Below, piece by piece: positions 22,551 to 33,815 of a stretch of DNA of 64,000 nucleotides (within the stretch, counting starts at the first letter, position 1; each line of letters starts with the position of its first letter). The position numbers were made by a program, and so were the translations under genes. The notes below the pieces were generated by a model, which was not told the DNA's origin, did no database searches, and saw only the letters and a program-made list of their open reading frames with translations. This DNA comes from Mesostigma viride (lineage: Eukaryota > Streptophyta > Mesostigmatophyceae > Mesostigmatales > Mesostigmataceae), in assembly GCA_009746045.1 (NCBI GenBank), contig RPFO01000165.1, positions 5,878,085 through 5,942,084 on the forward strand, in the 5' to 3' direction.

Positions 22551-23213
22551 CCAGGGGGGGTGGAAAAAAACAAGAAAATTTACATCATGCTGGATTCGAG
22601 TAGATCTCGCGAAAACAAGCATGTTTGCCACTGGTCGCAACCCCAGGGGGTCTCTAGGTTAGCAGTTACAGAGCCTCAAAAACCGTTAACTTAAAGGGTA
22701 GGTAGGTAGGGTGCCGGGCCGATATGGGTTTTTTACAACAAAACACTTGGATTTTCTGCTAGCTCCCTGTATGGTCGGAATTTTGAAACGGTTTGACGGA
22801 CAAACTGATAGCACTTGGCGAGCTGAACCCATATCTGCAGTCAAAATTTTGGCAGGTACCATAGAGGGGGGGGGGTTGCCCGCAAGATGGTGCTGCCCCT
22901 AGGCACGGAAGTATGCTGCCGTCTGCCACCACTACAAGCCTTCGGCTATCCAGCGCCGTGCCGTGCCAGTATCGCGTCGCGCCGGCCAACGACCCATTTA
23001 AGAAAACCGAAATTTTCCCATACACCAATATGCTCAAACGGTAGAGCTCGCGGAGCTGATCATTTTGCACCCTAGGTCGACCCCTAAAACCCTTGGGACC
23101 TCAGGGTTTTGCTAGGTATAGCGCCTAGGTGCTAGGTAGGTAGGGTCCAAGGGCCAACTTTTGGAAAATTTCAGCATGGTGTCTGATATTTTTGTTTTTT
23201 CCACCCCCCCTGG
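22551..23213. mobile_element. Terminal-inverted-repeat element (MITE-like)
   Basis: 663 bp bounded by CCAGGGGGGGTGGAAAAAA and its reverse complement. GTAGGTAGGTAGGGT-type stretches lie inside each arm (22697-22712 and 23133-23148). No coding and no clean target duplication were found (flanks CACTAGTG and TCGTAACG), so the superfamily is open. CAGGGGGGG would suit hAT. Confidence 0.65.
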
Positions 23214-23855
23214 TCGTAACGTTACTCTTACTTACGGCTAGTAAAATTACTACCTATCATCCTACGTAGTAATGATTACGGCGTTGGATCTCACGCCTCG
23301 GATCTAGGTAGTAAGATAAGACCTCGTAATTTACGCCTCAGATCCTTTTTACTACCCTCGGACGAAAAGTATAGTGTGGCAGCCCTGAAAGGGGTAGAGT
23401 ACAATGATTCTGAGTTGCCTCCTGCCCGTGATCTCATTACCCCTAAGGCCCTTACCCCTGAAAGCTTGGGGCTTAATTTCCATGACTTTGCTAAAGAGAG
23501 CCCCATGTCCTTCTTTGATGTAGCCAGGCACGTCTCGACTGAGGAGGGTCTAGACAATCATACCCAAGGTGCCATCTTGGCTGCGGGGGAACGATGGCTA
23601 GGGCTGGGGTGTGTGGAGCCTGTGGACGTTGTACCTAGGGGCATGCCACATGGGTCCGCTGTGCTAGATTTTTCAAAGGCCTACCTCCACGGGGATGCCA
23701 ATGAAAGTGCTCGGCTATGGGATGGCACCACACCCCTCTATGTTAGGACACCCAAAATCTGGGAGCCTCTTGTAGGAAAGAAGTTTATGCGGTTGATAAA
23801 GGCGGTTGATGGGACCGTGGCTGGTCCACGGGCTTGGCGCCTGAGCCTAGAGCGC

Positions 23856-25236
23856 CCAGGTTGTGAAATACGTGCGTATTGTCAAAATAAATACGGCAAT
23901 ACGCGTTTTTTGGGCCCCGACGTATTATACGCGTATTTGGTCCCGAATACGTGATTTGGACTTTGGCAATTTTCGAGGTTCGAGCCGGGGCAGTGCTTGG
24001 CGCGAGGCCAGCCGGAACGTGGCGCGGCGCCTACCTCCCCCAAGATCTTCTACTATGCAAACTAGGCTCGATTACTACGAACTAGGCTTTTCGTCAGTCC
24101 TGAGTCCAGTCACTCCAGTTCATAATGACTTGTGCAAGAATAACCTTACTGACTGACTGACATAATGACTTGGCAGTTGGCAAGCTAACTGAAATTTCCA
24201 TACACGGAGAGAGTAGTGCCAGCAAGATGAAAATGCCAGCTGTGTTGGGAACGTGTGGCACGTAATATAGCCTGTATGATGAGTATTGCATGGCGGTGTG
24301 CCATCGGATTTTGTGCTAGTTGTCAAACGTGTTTTTGCAGCCATGCCACACAAAGTGCCGGAGCATAAATTTGTAGAAAAAAAGACTGTCACGGTGAAGG
24401 ATGCTCTCGGGAATACGGTTTCGCAGGTCAAGTTTAGCTGCTCATTTTGCGGCCACAATTTTACCAGTGGCGATGGCAAGCAGATCAGTGCGACCAGGAT
24501 GCGCGCACATTTTGCGAGCATCGCAGGGCAGGGCATTGACGCCTGCCCTGACGCAAAGATTGGGCAGAAACGGAAGCTAGAATTCCAGGAGTTGTGGGCA
24601 AGAAGGCCGGGCTGAAGGCGAAGAAGCAGCGGCACCTGAGCTTCAGGGCAGTGGCGGAGAGCGGCCAGGGCCTTGCTTCGGGGTCGGCCATTGCAGGTGA
24701 TCCTCGCCAGCAGACAATCACGAGGTTTGTGAACCCCACAAACGAAGAGGAGTGCCAGCTCCTGGTGGCCAACTTCTTTGTTGAGAACGCAATTTCCTTT
24801 CACGCGGCTCAGAGCCGCTCTTTCAAGGCGATGATTTCCGGCCTGAGTCAGTACAAAGGGCTGATCACTGCTCCCAGTCGGTGGCTGCTGGCAGGCAAAC
24901 TTCTTCAGAAGCAAAAGACAAGGCAATTAGTTATTCATTCATGACCCATTTTGATATAGGATGATCAGATTTGATAGCTCGTTGTCTCATTCATGCATGG
25001 TAATGGTTGTCAGTGTTCTGACTTGACTGCACCTTGCCATGAGTGGTAACCATATTGCATAACTATACCCTAAAGCCTCAAACCCAAAAGGCCCATTCAT
25101 AACCATGCTCTAAAGGCCGAATTGCACACTGTCGTATTTTGCCGTATTCAAGCCGACGTATTCTGCCGGGGTCTAAGTATGTACCCGTATTTTGGAGGCC
25201 GACGTATTTGACGTACCGACGTATTTCACAACCTGG
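23856..25236. mobile_element. hAT-2, hAT transposon with truncated transposase
   Basis: 1381 bp with perfect 18-bp inverted repeats CCAGGTTGTGAAATACGT and 8-bp target duplication TAGAGCGC (23848-23855 and 25237-25244). Both ends have AATACG/CGTATT subterminal repeats. The interior encodes a BED-finger transposase remnant. Removing it restores the copia-like reading frame (LSLERLLLDTARM), which confirms the borders. Confidence 0.95.
24343..24944 (+). pseudogene. hAT transposase N-terminal remnant (BED zinc finger)
   Basis: ATG 24343 (GCCATGCC); an earlier in-frame ATG is at 24286. The BED-type finger is FSCSFCGHNFTSGDGKQISA, then TRMRAHFASIAGQGIDACP (C-x2-C...H...C). A one-base frameshift near 24595 leads into KKAGLKAKKQRHLSF, QQTITRFV and LLVANFFVENAISFHAAQS, the usual segment before the catalytic core. 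It then stops. The RNase H-like DDE core and the C-terminal dimerisation domain are missing, so it cannot transpose, though a DNA-binding fragment is imaginable. Confidence 0.85.
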
Positions 25237-26284
25237 TAGAGCGCCTTCTCCTTGACACAGCTCGCATGGTGTACAGTGACTTGGACCCCTCCTTGTTTGT
25301 GGGCGTCTGGAAGGGCGAGCTGGTGTTTGTGTTCGTGCATGCGGATGACTGTGATTGCTTTGGCCCGCGTGAATGGATTGCCTGGTTCCATAGCATTGTG
25401 CATGCCAGGTACCCTGTGGGCAAGCTTATTTTCCGTGAGCCGGGCAAGGTGGTTCAGTTCATGGGCATGGACACTGTCATGGATCACGATGAGCACGGCA
25501 AGTGGGCGATGTTGCTTCAGCCCAAGGGCAGCTATGTGCAGGATTTGGTTAAGGAGGTAATGAGCAGCAGTGGGCCGCTTCTTGCGTCTGAGTGTGGGAC
25601 ATTGCGTGGCAAGCTTAATTGGCTGGCCTGCACCACTAGCCCTGATTTGGCTGTCCTTAGCCGACTGCTTGACAATGTACTGTGCCTTATTGACCGTACA
25701 GTGATTGTGCAGTACCTCCTGGCCTCACCCGGGTTGATGTTACAAGGTGTAGACTGGGATAAGCCCGTGGAGCTTGTGTCTTATTGCGACAGTTCCCTAG
25801 ATGCCCGCGTGCTCACCAAGATGCGTGGTAGGTGCGCTGCTGTCACTACCATTTGCAACGCTGACCAACCCACGATGTCTTCCATCTTTGCATGGTATTC
25901 CCGTTTGCACCGCCGCGTGTATGTGGGATCCGACACCGCTGAGGCGCGCGCATACTGCGAGGCTGCGAGCGAGCTGTCCTACTTCCACGCGCTCATTTGC
26001 TGGATTCTCGCGGTGGGCGGCACCACTCCGCATCTCCGTCGCGTGATACAGTACGCACGGACAGCCAGGCGGTTGTTGATTTCATTGAGAACCCTTATGC
26101 CCGCACACGGGACTTGGACTTCCTCAGGGTCAAGGAGTTCTCTGATTGTGTCAGTACCCAGCATGTGCCGGGCGAAAGGAACTACTCCGATGCCCTTACT
26201 AAACTGTATAGCTCAGCTAAGGCACAGTACCCGCTTCTGCGTCACACGATGAATAGGCTATCACTGGGTCAGTCTTCGCACTAG

Positions 26285-26955
26285 TTGAGTTGCGTTGAAC
26301 CATGAATGGCCCCGCGCCACGGGTTTTCAGCCTAATGGTAGGTTTTCCGGCCCGGGAGTGATTACCTATTGTATAATAATGTTCAGTGGGCATTACCCCC
26401 TGAGACTATGTCGGTGTTGTAGTTGCTATTCATGATGGCATGGCCCGCGCGGCCGTTAATGACTGATAAGAGTACGCTGGCCATCTTTGCCACATGAAAA
26501 AGAAAAGTGCTGGAGTTGTAAAGCATTACAAATGATGCTGGGCAGGGCTCGGAAAACTACTGTCGGAACGACACATTGAAATAAATGTATGCATTATTCA
26601 ATCCCGGTTTTCTGTTATGCAATATATCTGTTTGCCGCACGTGATGTTGATTACCTAGATGCGGACAATGAATCCGGTGCGACTCATGTCGCTGGGCACA
26701 ATGGTTGCCACAATGGTTGCAGTCTTGCCACGGGTTGTTAAGATATAACCATGGCAGACTTAAGTTTGGCGTCTTGTGTCTAGAAGGTTCCATGTGCACA
26801 CCGCATACTGCATTGCCATACTTGTAACGATAGTGCAGGACAAGGTTTCTAGGCATCTCTAGAAGGTTGACGCTGTAAATGTATAAATTAAAGCAATAAA
26901 CAGCGGCCAAGGGGCCGCAGCCATTGCAACCAAACAATTCCAAAGTCATTCTCAA
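26285..26955. other. Unassigned region right of the copia-like remnant
   Basis: No gene or repeat recognised. It may include the 3' UTR or LTR of the remnant, but no second copy is available in the window for comparison. Confidence 0.35.
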
Positions 26956-28216
26956 CTGTCAGCGCCATTCCCGACTTGGTCACCCCATCCCCCTTCCCCT
27001 TTGTGCAGGCTGTGCAGGATTCTTACCTCGGGATCCAGCAGGCTTGCGACCTCGTCCGCCCCGCTCAGGCCGTCCACCGTCGCCTGCCCCGGGGCACGCC
27101 CGGCGTGTCCACTGTCGTCAGTCCTAGTGTCTTCCCTGCCTGCGTTCATGAAATTAAGCAACAAAAGACCTACGCAGGTATACTACACTGTGCCGACTGG
27201 ATGGGTCTGCATGCGAGCTTGAACGATCAGGGGAAGGCTTGGCTTCACTCCGTTTCCCTTGAGGGGAGCGTGGGGTCCGCATTCCTGCGCGCCCTCCCCA
27301 TGAGCCCTCTGTTCACGCTGGTTCCGGCCCTTTACGCCATCGCTCTCCGCCACCAGCTGTTTGCCCCGCAACCTCGATCTCATCACGGCGGGTGCGTCCT
27401 CAGCGGCAGCTGCGGGCTTGCTCTGGATACTACTGGGACGCACTACATCGCGTGCATGGGTGGCCAGCAGAACCAGAACTGGTTCCTCTATCTCCATACC
27501 GCTCGGCTCCTCCGGGTGGTGTGACAGTGCCATGGTTCGGTCGGTCTTTCCCCACTCCACCATCAAGTGCGAGGACGCGGATGGGGCCGCCCTCTACTCA
27601 CCCAACCACCGCCCCGACATTACCGTGCTTGACTATACGACGGGCAGTGTTGCCACCTGCTCATCGATGTCTCCGTGGCTCGGCTGCTCTCCGGTCGCCA
27701 CATCCTCCGGGCGGCTGTGGATGCCGGCGCTGCTGCCGCTGTGGCTGAGCGCGACAAGTTTGCCTCCTACGGGAATGTGGGGCCCCACCGGGTCATCCCC
27801 TTTGTCCTTGAGGAGTTTGGGGCCATGGGCCCAAAGACAGCGGAGTTTTTCCACGAGTGCTGCCAGCGCCGTGAAAACCGCCTCGACCTCGAGGGTCAGA
27901 CCGCCCCGTGGTCTGCCCGCACGTGGTCCTTGTATTGGCGGCAGCGCCTGTCACTCGCCCTCACTCGCACCGTGGCTGATGTGTTATTCCGCCGCACCCG
28001 GGCCGACTTTAATTGTCGCGACCCAAGCGGTCTAGATCCCTCCCAGGCCTGCATGGTGGGCCGGCAGCGCTGTTGCTGCGTGTAGTTTTGTGATGTATAG
28101 TTAGTTGTACCTTGTGCAGCTGGCGTGATCCTTGGATGTCCGTGTCAGATTACTATTAATTTCTTCAGGGTTATTCTCCCAGTTCTATCTCACCTCCGTA
28201 ATCTATCATTCTCAAT
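26956..28216 (+). pseudogene. LINE-B truncated copy (left palindrome arm)
   Basis: The plus-strand C-terminal part of LINE-B begins abruptly at CTGTCAGCGCC and runs to the element 3' end. Recognisable are FPFVQAVQDSYLGIQQACDL, ADWMGLHASLNDQGKAW, a zinc-binding CGSCGLALDTTGTHYIACMG (C-x2-C...H-x4-C), and HRPDITVLDYTTG. In other frames come LIDVS-like sequence and RVIPFVLEEFGAMGP. A zinc motif followed by RPD...D resembles the restriction-like endonuclease end of R2/CRE-type LINEs. Several frameshifts; dead. Confidence 0.75.
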
Positions 28217-29566
28217 GAATATGTATTAATTGAGAATGATAAATTACGGAGGCGAGATTGGCACGCAACATAAGGAAAACCCCGAAAAGAAGAAATAGTA
28301 ATCTGACACGGACATCCAAGGATCACGCCCTGAGCTGCACAAGGTACAACTAACGACATCACAAAACTACGACACGCGCAGCCACATCGCTGCCGGCCCA
28401 CCATGCAGGCCTGGGAGGGATCTAGACCGCTTGGGTCACGACAATTAAAGTCGGCCCGGGTGCGGCGGAATAACACATCAGCCACGGTGCGAGTAAGGGC
28501 GAGTGACAGGCGCTGCTGCCAATAGGAGGACCACGTGCGCTGCCGCTAGGAGGACCAAGTGCGGGCAGACCACGGGGCGGTCTGACCCTCGAGGTCGAGG
28601 CGGTCTTCACGGTTCTGGCAGCACTCATGGAAGAACTCCGCTGTCTCGCATGGGGCCCATGGCCCCGAACTCCTCAAGGACAAAGGGGATGACCCGGTGG
28701 GGCCCCACATTCACCGTAGGCCGAGGCAAACTTGTCGCGCTCAGCCACAGCAACAGCAGCGCCGGCATCCACAGCCGCCCGGAGGATGTGGCGACCGGAG
28801 AGCGGCCGAGCCACGGAGACATCGATGAGCAGGTGGCAACCCTGCCCGTCGTATAGTCAAGCACGGTAATGTCGGGGCGGTGGTTGGGTGAGTAGAGGGC
28901 GGCCCCATCCGCGTCCTCGCACTTGATGGTGGAGTGATCGGAAAGACCGACCGAACCATGGCACACACCACCCGGAGGAGGAGAGCGGTATGGAGATAGA
29001 GGAACCAGTAATCTGGTTCTGCTGGCCACCCATGCACGCGATGTAGTGCGTCCCAGTAGTATCGAGCTAGAGCATTGAAGCCCGCAGCTGCCGCAGGACG
29101 CACCTGCCGTGATGAGAGGTTGCGCCGGGGCAAACAGCTGGTGGCGGAGAGCGATGGCGTAAAGGGCCGGCACCAGCGTGAACAGAGGGCTCATTCCCTT
29201 CAGGGGAGGGCTCATGCCCCAGGGGAGGGCGCGCAGGAATGCGACCCCCACGCACCCCTCAAGGGAAACGGAGTGAAGCCAAGCCTTCCCCTGATCGTTC
29301 AAGCTCGCATGCAGACCCATCCAGTCGGCACAGTGTAGTATACCCGCGTAGGTCTTTTGTTGCTTAATTTCATGAACGCAGGCAGGGAAGACACTAGGAC
29401 TGACGACAGTGGACACGCCGGGCGTGCCCCGGGGCAGGCGACGGTGGACGGCCTGGGCGGGGCGGACGAGGTCGCAGGCCTGCTGGATATCAAGGTAAGA
29501 ATCCTGCACAGCCTGCACAAAGGGGAAGGGGGATGGGGTGACCAAGTCGGGAATGGCGCTGACAGC
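26956..29566. repeat. Giant imperfect palindrome
   Basis: Arms 26956-28216 and 28229-29566 are inverted copies separated by only 12 bases (GAATATGTATTA). The centre has ATTCTCAAT/ATTGAGAAT. The right arm is about 80 bp longer through small insertions, for example an extra GGGGAGGGCTCATGCCCC near 29200. Confidence 0.9.
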
Positions 29567-32110
29567 GCTGGGGACCAACCGGCGGATCTCCGCCCAGGCC
29601 TGAGCAACAGAGCCGAGAAAGGCGGCGGGGGCGAGGCGGGCGGCGCGGGTGAGCCCACACCGGCCCATGCGGCAGGGGAGGGTGGCCAAGTGCATGGAGT
29701 GAGCTGGCAGGCTAGTGTCGGGCCAGCCAGGCAGGAGCACCTGCAAGGCGGCCTGAATGCGCTCGTCGTGGCCTTCCGCGGCAAGCCGCACCATTGAGTG
29801 GGGGGGAGCGCCACGGAGCCAGTGAACCACCGGCGGGTGGGCGCAAAACCACAGGAGGAGCCCTTTGGTCTGGGGGTCCTTGAGGCGCGCCCAAGTCTCG
29901 AGGACATGGGTGCTCTGTTCCACGGTGGCCCGGAGCTCCTCTTCGACGTAGTCAGGGTCACCCACAGGGACGCCCAGGCACGAGAAACCACGCGCCCGCG
30001 CCAATGCCCCCAGGATAGCTGCGGGAAAGCCTGAGCAGTCCCCCTGGGGCAAAAAGACTGCACACTAATTGGGGAGGGTGAGCCGAAGGTTGATGGCCGC
30101 CATGGCCACTTCAAGGGCAGCCATGCAGGGCAGCAACCACAGCGTCGGCCGGGCCAAGGGCATGGATATCGTTCATATAGGCGAGGAGCATGACATCCGG
30201 GTGCGCAGCGTGGACACCTTGGAGAGCCTTGTGCAGCGGGGCAGACAGGTTAAAGGGGCCGAGGGGGTCACCTTGCTGGGTTCCCGTGCGGGAAGCGACG
30301 TCGGCGAACGTCCCATCCTCCATGAGGAAGGAGAGTTGAGTGGGTTCGCCGTAGCAGGCTGCTGTCCACGCAAGAAGGTCAGGGAACGCCTCGCCGACGG
30401 CCTCAAAGATGCTAGCCTTGGTGACCAGTGTTTCGATTAGTGGCGATATGCCGCCAAATGTGGCGGTGTGGCACTTTTTTTGGTAAAATGTGGCGGTGGC
30501 ACCCTATTTGACAAGGCCCCCAAGAAGCCACAAATTGGCCGTGCTGTTCTACTTTCTAGTTTCGTTTCGCCACGGAGTGGCCGTGCCTGAAGTTCACTCT
30601 AGTACAGGTTACGCCACAATTGGCAGTGTCAGCCGAACTTCCAGCCGGCGTTCCGCCACGAATCTCCCTTAGAAAAGTGCAACAGTGCATACCGCTTAGT
30701 GCATGTTAGTAGCGCCAAGTGGCCCGCTGGCCGCTGGACAGGCTGGGCACTGAGCAGTGACTACCGTAGTGAGCTAGACCGGTGCAGTGTGCAGTGAGCT
30801 ATAGGTAGAACTGTATTACAAGAATCAACCAAAGTCTTGTCCAATCAAAATCATCGTCTTCGGAGCATTGTCTTAGAGACGACAGTATCCTCGAATCCAT
30901 CGTCGAGAATGGGGACCAAATCATTGCGACAACGATAAAAAAAAGTGTGAAAAAGTACGCAAAAGTACGAACACAAACGAGCAAGTGCGGCAAAATGCGT
31001 CGAACTGAGGATTAATGTACACGGGCGGCCGGCAGGCAGCCCTGTATACTCAGCCAGTACGGCGCCGCGCCGCGCTGACCCCGCCGTTCTACTTCCAATG
31101 AATGGTTGGAAAGCCAGCCCGCCACACGTGGCCGTGCCAAGCCCAATTTTAATTGGCTTAAAGCCACACATTGGCCGAGTCAACGGATGTTTTTGTAGTT
31201 CAAAACGCCACAAGTGGCCTAGCGCCACTAGCAACAAAAACCTTAATCGAATCACTGTTGGTGACAGCATTGAACGCATTGTGGCAATCCACCTTCAGCG
31301 CCACATGGGTCGGATGCGTCTCTAGGTAGGCCTGAACTGTGTGCACGATGATGTCGCTGCCCCCTTTGGTGGCGACGCCAAGCTGGGCCGCGATGGACTC
31401 CTCAGTATCACTCTGGTTGGGGCAGAAGTAGGCGCGAAACTCGGGGGCCTTTTGGCGACAAATGACCTTACTCACCAGCTTGCGTAGGACCTCGCCGCAA
31501 GCAATGGGACGAACGCGGCCAGCAGGCGGGGGGACGTCGTCTTTCAGGAGGGCAATAAGGCGTGCCCCAGCCAGCCAAGGGCGCGCCGCGGGGGCCAGGG
31601 ACCCCGCGGCCAAGTCGGCGGCAGCCTCAAAAAGTGCGGTCGCCCCGCCATGGCCCGCCATCACGGAGAGGTGCTCGTAGCGCCAGCCCGAGGGGCCGGT
31701 GGATGAGGCGTTCGGCAGATCTTGAGCACAGCCGTGAAGATGTCCAGGTCCAGGACAATAGACGGGGGCGGGGGGGTGGCCGGGGCGGGCACCGCAAAGG
31801 CAGGTTCGTCGGGGTGAAGGTCGCGCAAAGCCTGCAAGGTCGGGGGAGTGGAGGGAGCCAACGCGGTCATTCCGAGCTTTTGCATGGCCCGACTCAATTC
31901 ACCTTCCTTCACCAACCGCATGACGTCAGCTTCCACCCGGGCAAAGGAGGCGGTCCCCGACACCCGGTTGGAGGCCGGAGGCTGCAGCGCCCACAGCCCT
32001 TCCCAATCACCTAGGAGGAACCGCCGGCAGCGAGCGATGACCGCACCCTGTACGCCACGCACGCACCGCTCCATATATATCACACTCGGTTGAAAAAAAC
32101 ATTCACCCAA
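28229..32110 (-). pseudogene. LINE-B, RT with probable restriction-like endonuclease, split by hAT-3
   Basis: Minus strand. N-terminal region 32110-31690 (VEADVMRLVKEGELSRAMQK), then GPSGWRYEHLSV (in pieces), ARLIALLKDD, RPIACGEVLRKLVSKV and motif A VALKVDCHNAFNAV (about 31270). hAT-3 interrupts here. RT resumes with IFEAVGEAFPDLLAW, then GTQQGDPLGPFNLS (motif B) and AYMNDIHALGP, where the catalytic YxDD reads YMND (AAC at 30173-30171). The C-terminal half (30052-28625) has ARGFSCLGVPVGD, AQAWAEIRRLVPS and HRPDITVLDYTTG. Frameshifts occur near 31680, 30080 and in the tail. The 5' end lies within 200 bp of the host gene's stop. Confidence 0.82.
30426..31257. mobile_element. hAT-3, non-autonomous hAT element
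   Basis: 832 bp with terminal repeats CAGTGTTTCGATTA and CAGTGATTCGATTA (one mismatch in 14) and 8-bp target duplication TTGGTGAC (30418-30425 and 31258-31265). GTGGC/GCCAC palindromic motifs (GCCACGGAGTGGC, GCCACACGTGGC, GCCACAAGTGGC) recur through it. No transposase. It lies between RT motifs A and B of LINE-B. Confidence 0.93.
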
Positions 32111-32321
32111 CTGTATTTCTGAATTCTTAGCAGAGTCATTTCCATAATGGTTGTCGCTTAGTGTCAGTCATGTTTTTCTAAGATAGTCCTGCAGCTCATT
32201 ACGTTTAACAAGCAAAATTTTGGTTGTTCCATTCCATGTTAAGCAAATGTTTTCGCCATCTGAGTGGGTGTCAGCTGGAGTGCTAAATGCCATTCAATAA
32301 ATGCCATTGTAAAGTCCAGCT
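32111..32321. other. Spacer between LINE-B and the esterase-like gene
   Basis: AT-rich, no feature seen. It must contain the 3' UTR of the minus-strand gene that ends at 32322. Confidence 0.4.
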
Positions 32322-33815
32322 CTAACCACAAAGCGCTTCCAAAATTAGCTCACTTGTCTCTCGTTCTACCGTACAAAAATACCCCGCATGAACACGGTGC
32401 GCCACACGCTCTTTAATAATGTAATGGCGCTGATCTCCGGCGGTGGTCTCTCGTCCACGAGATACATCATATCCATCCACAATGGACACCGGCGCATAGC
32501 GCATGTGGCGATCCGCAATGTCCCGTATCAAGCCAAGCCCGAGCGGGTCGATCAGGCAACCCTTCTTGATAGAGGGAACCTCGCTGGACGTGTGCACCCA
32601 GACCAACTTGGGGCTGGTGGGATGCTTGCTCTTATAAAACGTCAGCTGTCTCGCCAGCTCCGCCATCGATTTGTCCCACATGGCCAGCGCGGATGGTGGC
32701 GCTGCACACACCCAGATCCCATACCCCAACACAACAACGTCAAAGCCGCTTAGATCCAGTGGCGCATTGGCTGAACCCATCTGACCCACACTGGCGAGTT
32801 CCCTGACGCCTCCATACGACGCCAACGGGCACGGTTTTGTCAGGCACGGCTGCCTTGTGGCTGCCAGCAAGGCCGTCAGTAAGCGGCGACCCAGGGGGTC
32901 GAAAAACCAGGACAGCTGCACCTTGCCTGCCGTCGCGTGAAAGTCGTAATGCGCCAACGTTAACTGCTTGAGGTCAACCTTGTGGTCCATAAACCACCAC
33001 CACCACTGGATCCGCTCGCGCATGAGGGAGTCCCCAACAAAGGCAATGCGTGTGATGTTATGGCTCGCCAGGCAGGATTGACCAACCATGGGGTCACGGT
33101 ACCCAAATGGGCCACCCTTGCTTGCCGACGATTCGCCACTCATTCCCCCATGCTCCACATCAGTTGTCCAGAGGAATGTTCCCAGCCCATCTGTTTCAAC
33201 GTACCTGGCGCAATTTAGGCACCAGGCTGGCGGTGGTCTCACCTTCGGTTGATACCAGAGGCCCCTGACTTCCGTACCCATCTTTCCAACAACTGGCAGT
33301 CTGTCGCCAGGAGCGCTCCCTACACGTATTCCATCTTTCTGCCAAATAGTGACTGGGGTTCCCACCGTGGACCAGTGCGCCCTCGCTACCTGGAAGTATG
33401 TCGCAGCATCTAACAGCGCATCCTGCATGAGCAATTGTACCACGACTTGATAGACCCCGCAGCGCTTCGGCAGCACTGCATAGTAATTGCCGTCGCCTAC
33501 GCAGTCGAATGACAGCGCGGAAAAAACTTGAAGACCACTGCAGTCAGATCCTTTCGCAGCGCCATAAAAATACGAGCGAGACTTGTTGCACTCGGCAGTG
33601 GGCGGATGGGCGTCCGATATACGAATACGGCGACCAATTTGTTCAACCCTGAATCTGGTCGGTAGTATAGGGCCCTTAGTGGCACCTTGATGTCTGCGCC
33701 CATCGCAAAAGCAGGCCATTAAGCAACACGTAATAAGCACGCTTAAAATAACAAGTTGGCGGATGACTGCCCCCAACTTGCACGCAATCCCTCCAGTCAA
33801 CGAAAAAGCATGCAT
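32322..33815 (-). CDS. NXPE/PC-esterase-like type II membrane protein
   Basis: Single uninterrupted frame of 497 residues, ATG 33815-33813, stop TAG. Residues about 15-36 are a hydrophobic signal-anchor after a short basic N-terminus, suggesting a Golgi type II topology. Residues 98-140 (NYYAVLPKRCGVYQVVVQLL) look like the filamin-type E-set domain of NXPE proteins. The C-terminal half resembles a PC-esterase/SGNH fold. It has IAFVGDSLMRERIQ, with Ser263 as the likely nucleophile in a GDS block, then FDVVVLGYGIWV (the G/N block). A terminal D...H region follows, in which Asp447 and His473 or His476 are the candidates. Related plant and animal proteins acetylate or deacetylate glycans, so a cell-wall or glycan O-acyl role is plausible but inferred. 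It is intact among dead elements and has no repeat relatives in the window, so I take it as a host gene. Confidence 0.78.
   Translation of the reverse strand: MHAFSLTGGIACKLGAVIRQLVILSVLITCCLMACFCDGRRHQGATKGPILPTRFRVEQIGRRIRISDAHPPTAECNKSRSYFYGAAKGSDCSGLQVFSALSFDCVGDGNYYAVLPKRCGVYQVVVQLLMQDALLDAATYFQVARAHWSTVGTPVTIWQKDGIRVGSAPGDRLPVVGKMGTEVRGLWYQPKVRPPPAWCLNCARYVETDGLGTFLWTTDVEHGGMSGESSASKGGPFGYRDPMVGQSCLASHNITRIAFVGDSLMRERIQWWWWFMDHKVDLKQLTLAHYDFHATAGKVQLSWFFDPLGRRLLTALLAATRQPCLTKPCPLASYGGVRELASVGQMGSANAPLDLSGFDVVVLGYGIWVCAAPPSALAMWDKSMAELARQLTFYKSKHPTSPKLVWVHTSSEVPSIKKGCLIDPLGLGLIRDIADRHMRYAPVSIVDGYDVSRGRETTAGDQRHYIIKERVAHRVHAGYFCTVERETSELILEALCG

Larger units (their letters stand above)
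23340..26284 (+). pseudogene. Decayed copia-like pol (RT-RNase H), split by hAT-2
   Basis: Left piece (23376-23855) has HGSAVLDFSKAYLHGDANES, matching RT motif A of Copia-1 (LLDFKRAFLKSD), and AGPRAWRLSLE before the hAT. The right piece resumes as LLLDTARMVYSDLDPSLFVG and shows HADD (motif C), FMGMDTV, DSSLDARVLTKMRGRCAA, AWYSRLHRRVYVGSDTAEAR, then after a frameshift near 25990 TDSQAVVDFIENP and DALTKLYSS. These match the RNase H of Copia-1/2. Part of RT between VEPVDVVPRGM and PHGSAVLDF is missing. LTRs were not found. It is a third, more diverged member of the same clade. Confidence 0.82.

Noticed and set aside
22551-23213. A fourth hAT with 8-bp duplication
   Set aside because: Terminal repeats are present, but flanking octamers do not match in any register tried, so the superfamily is left open.
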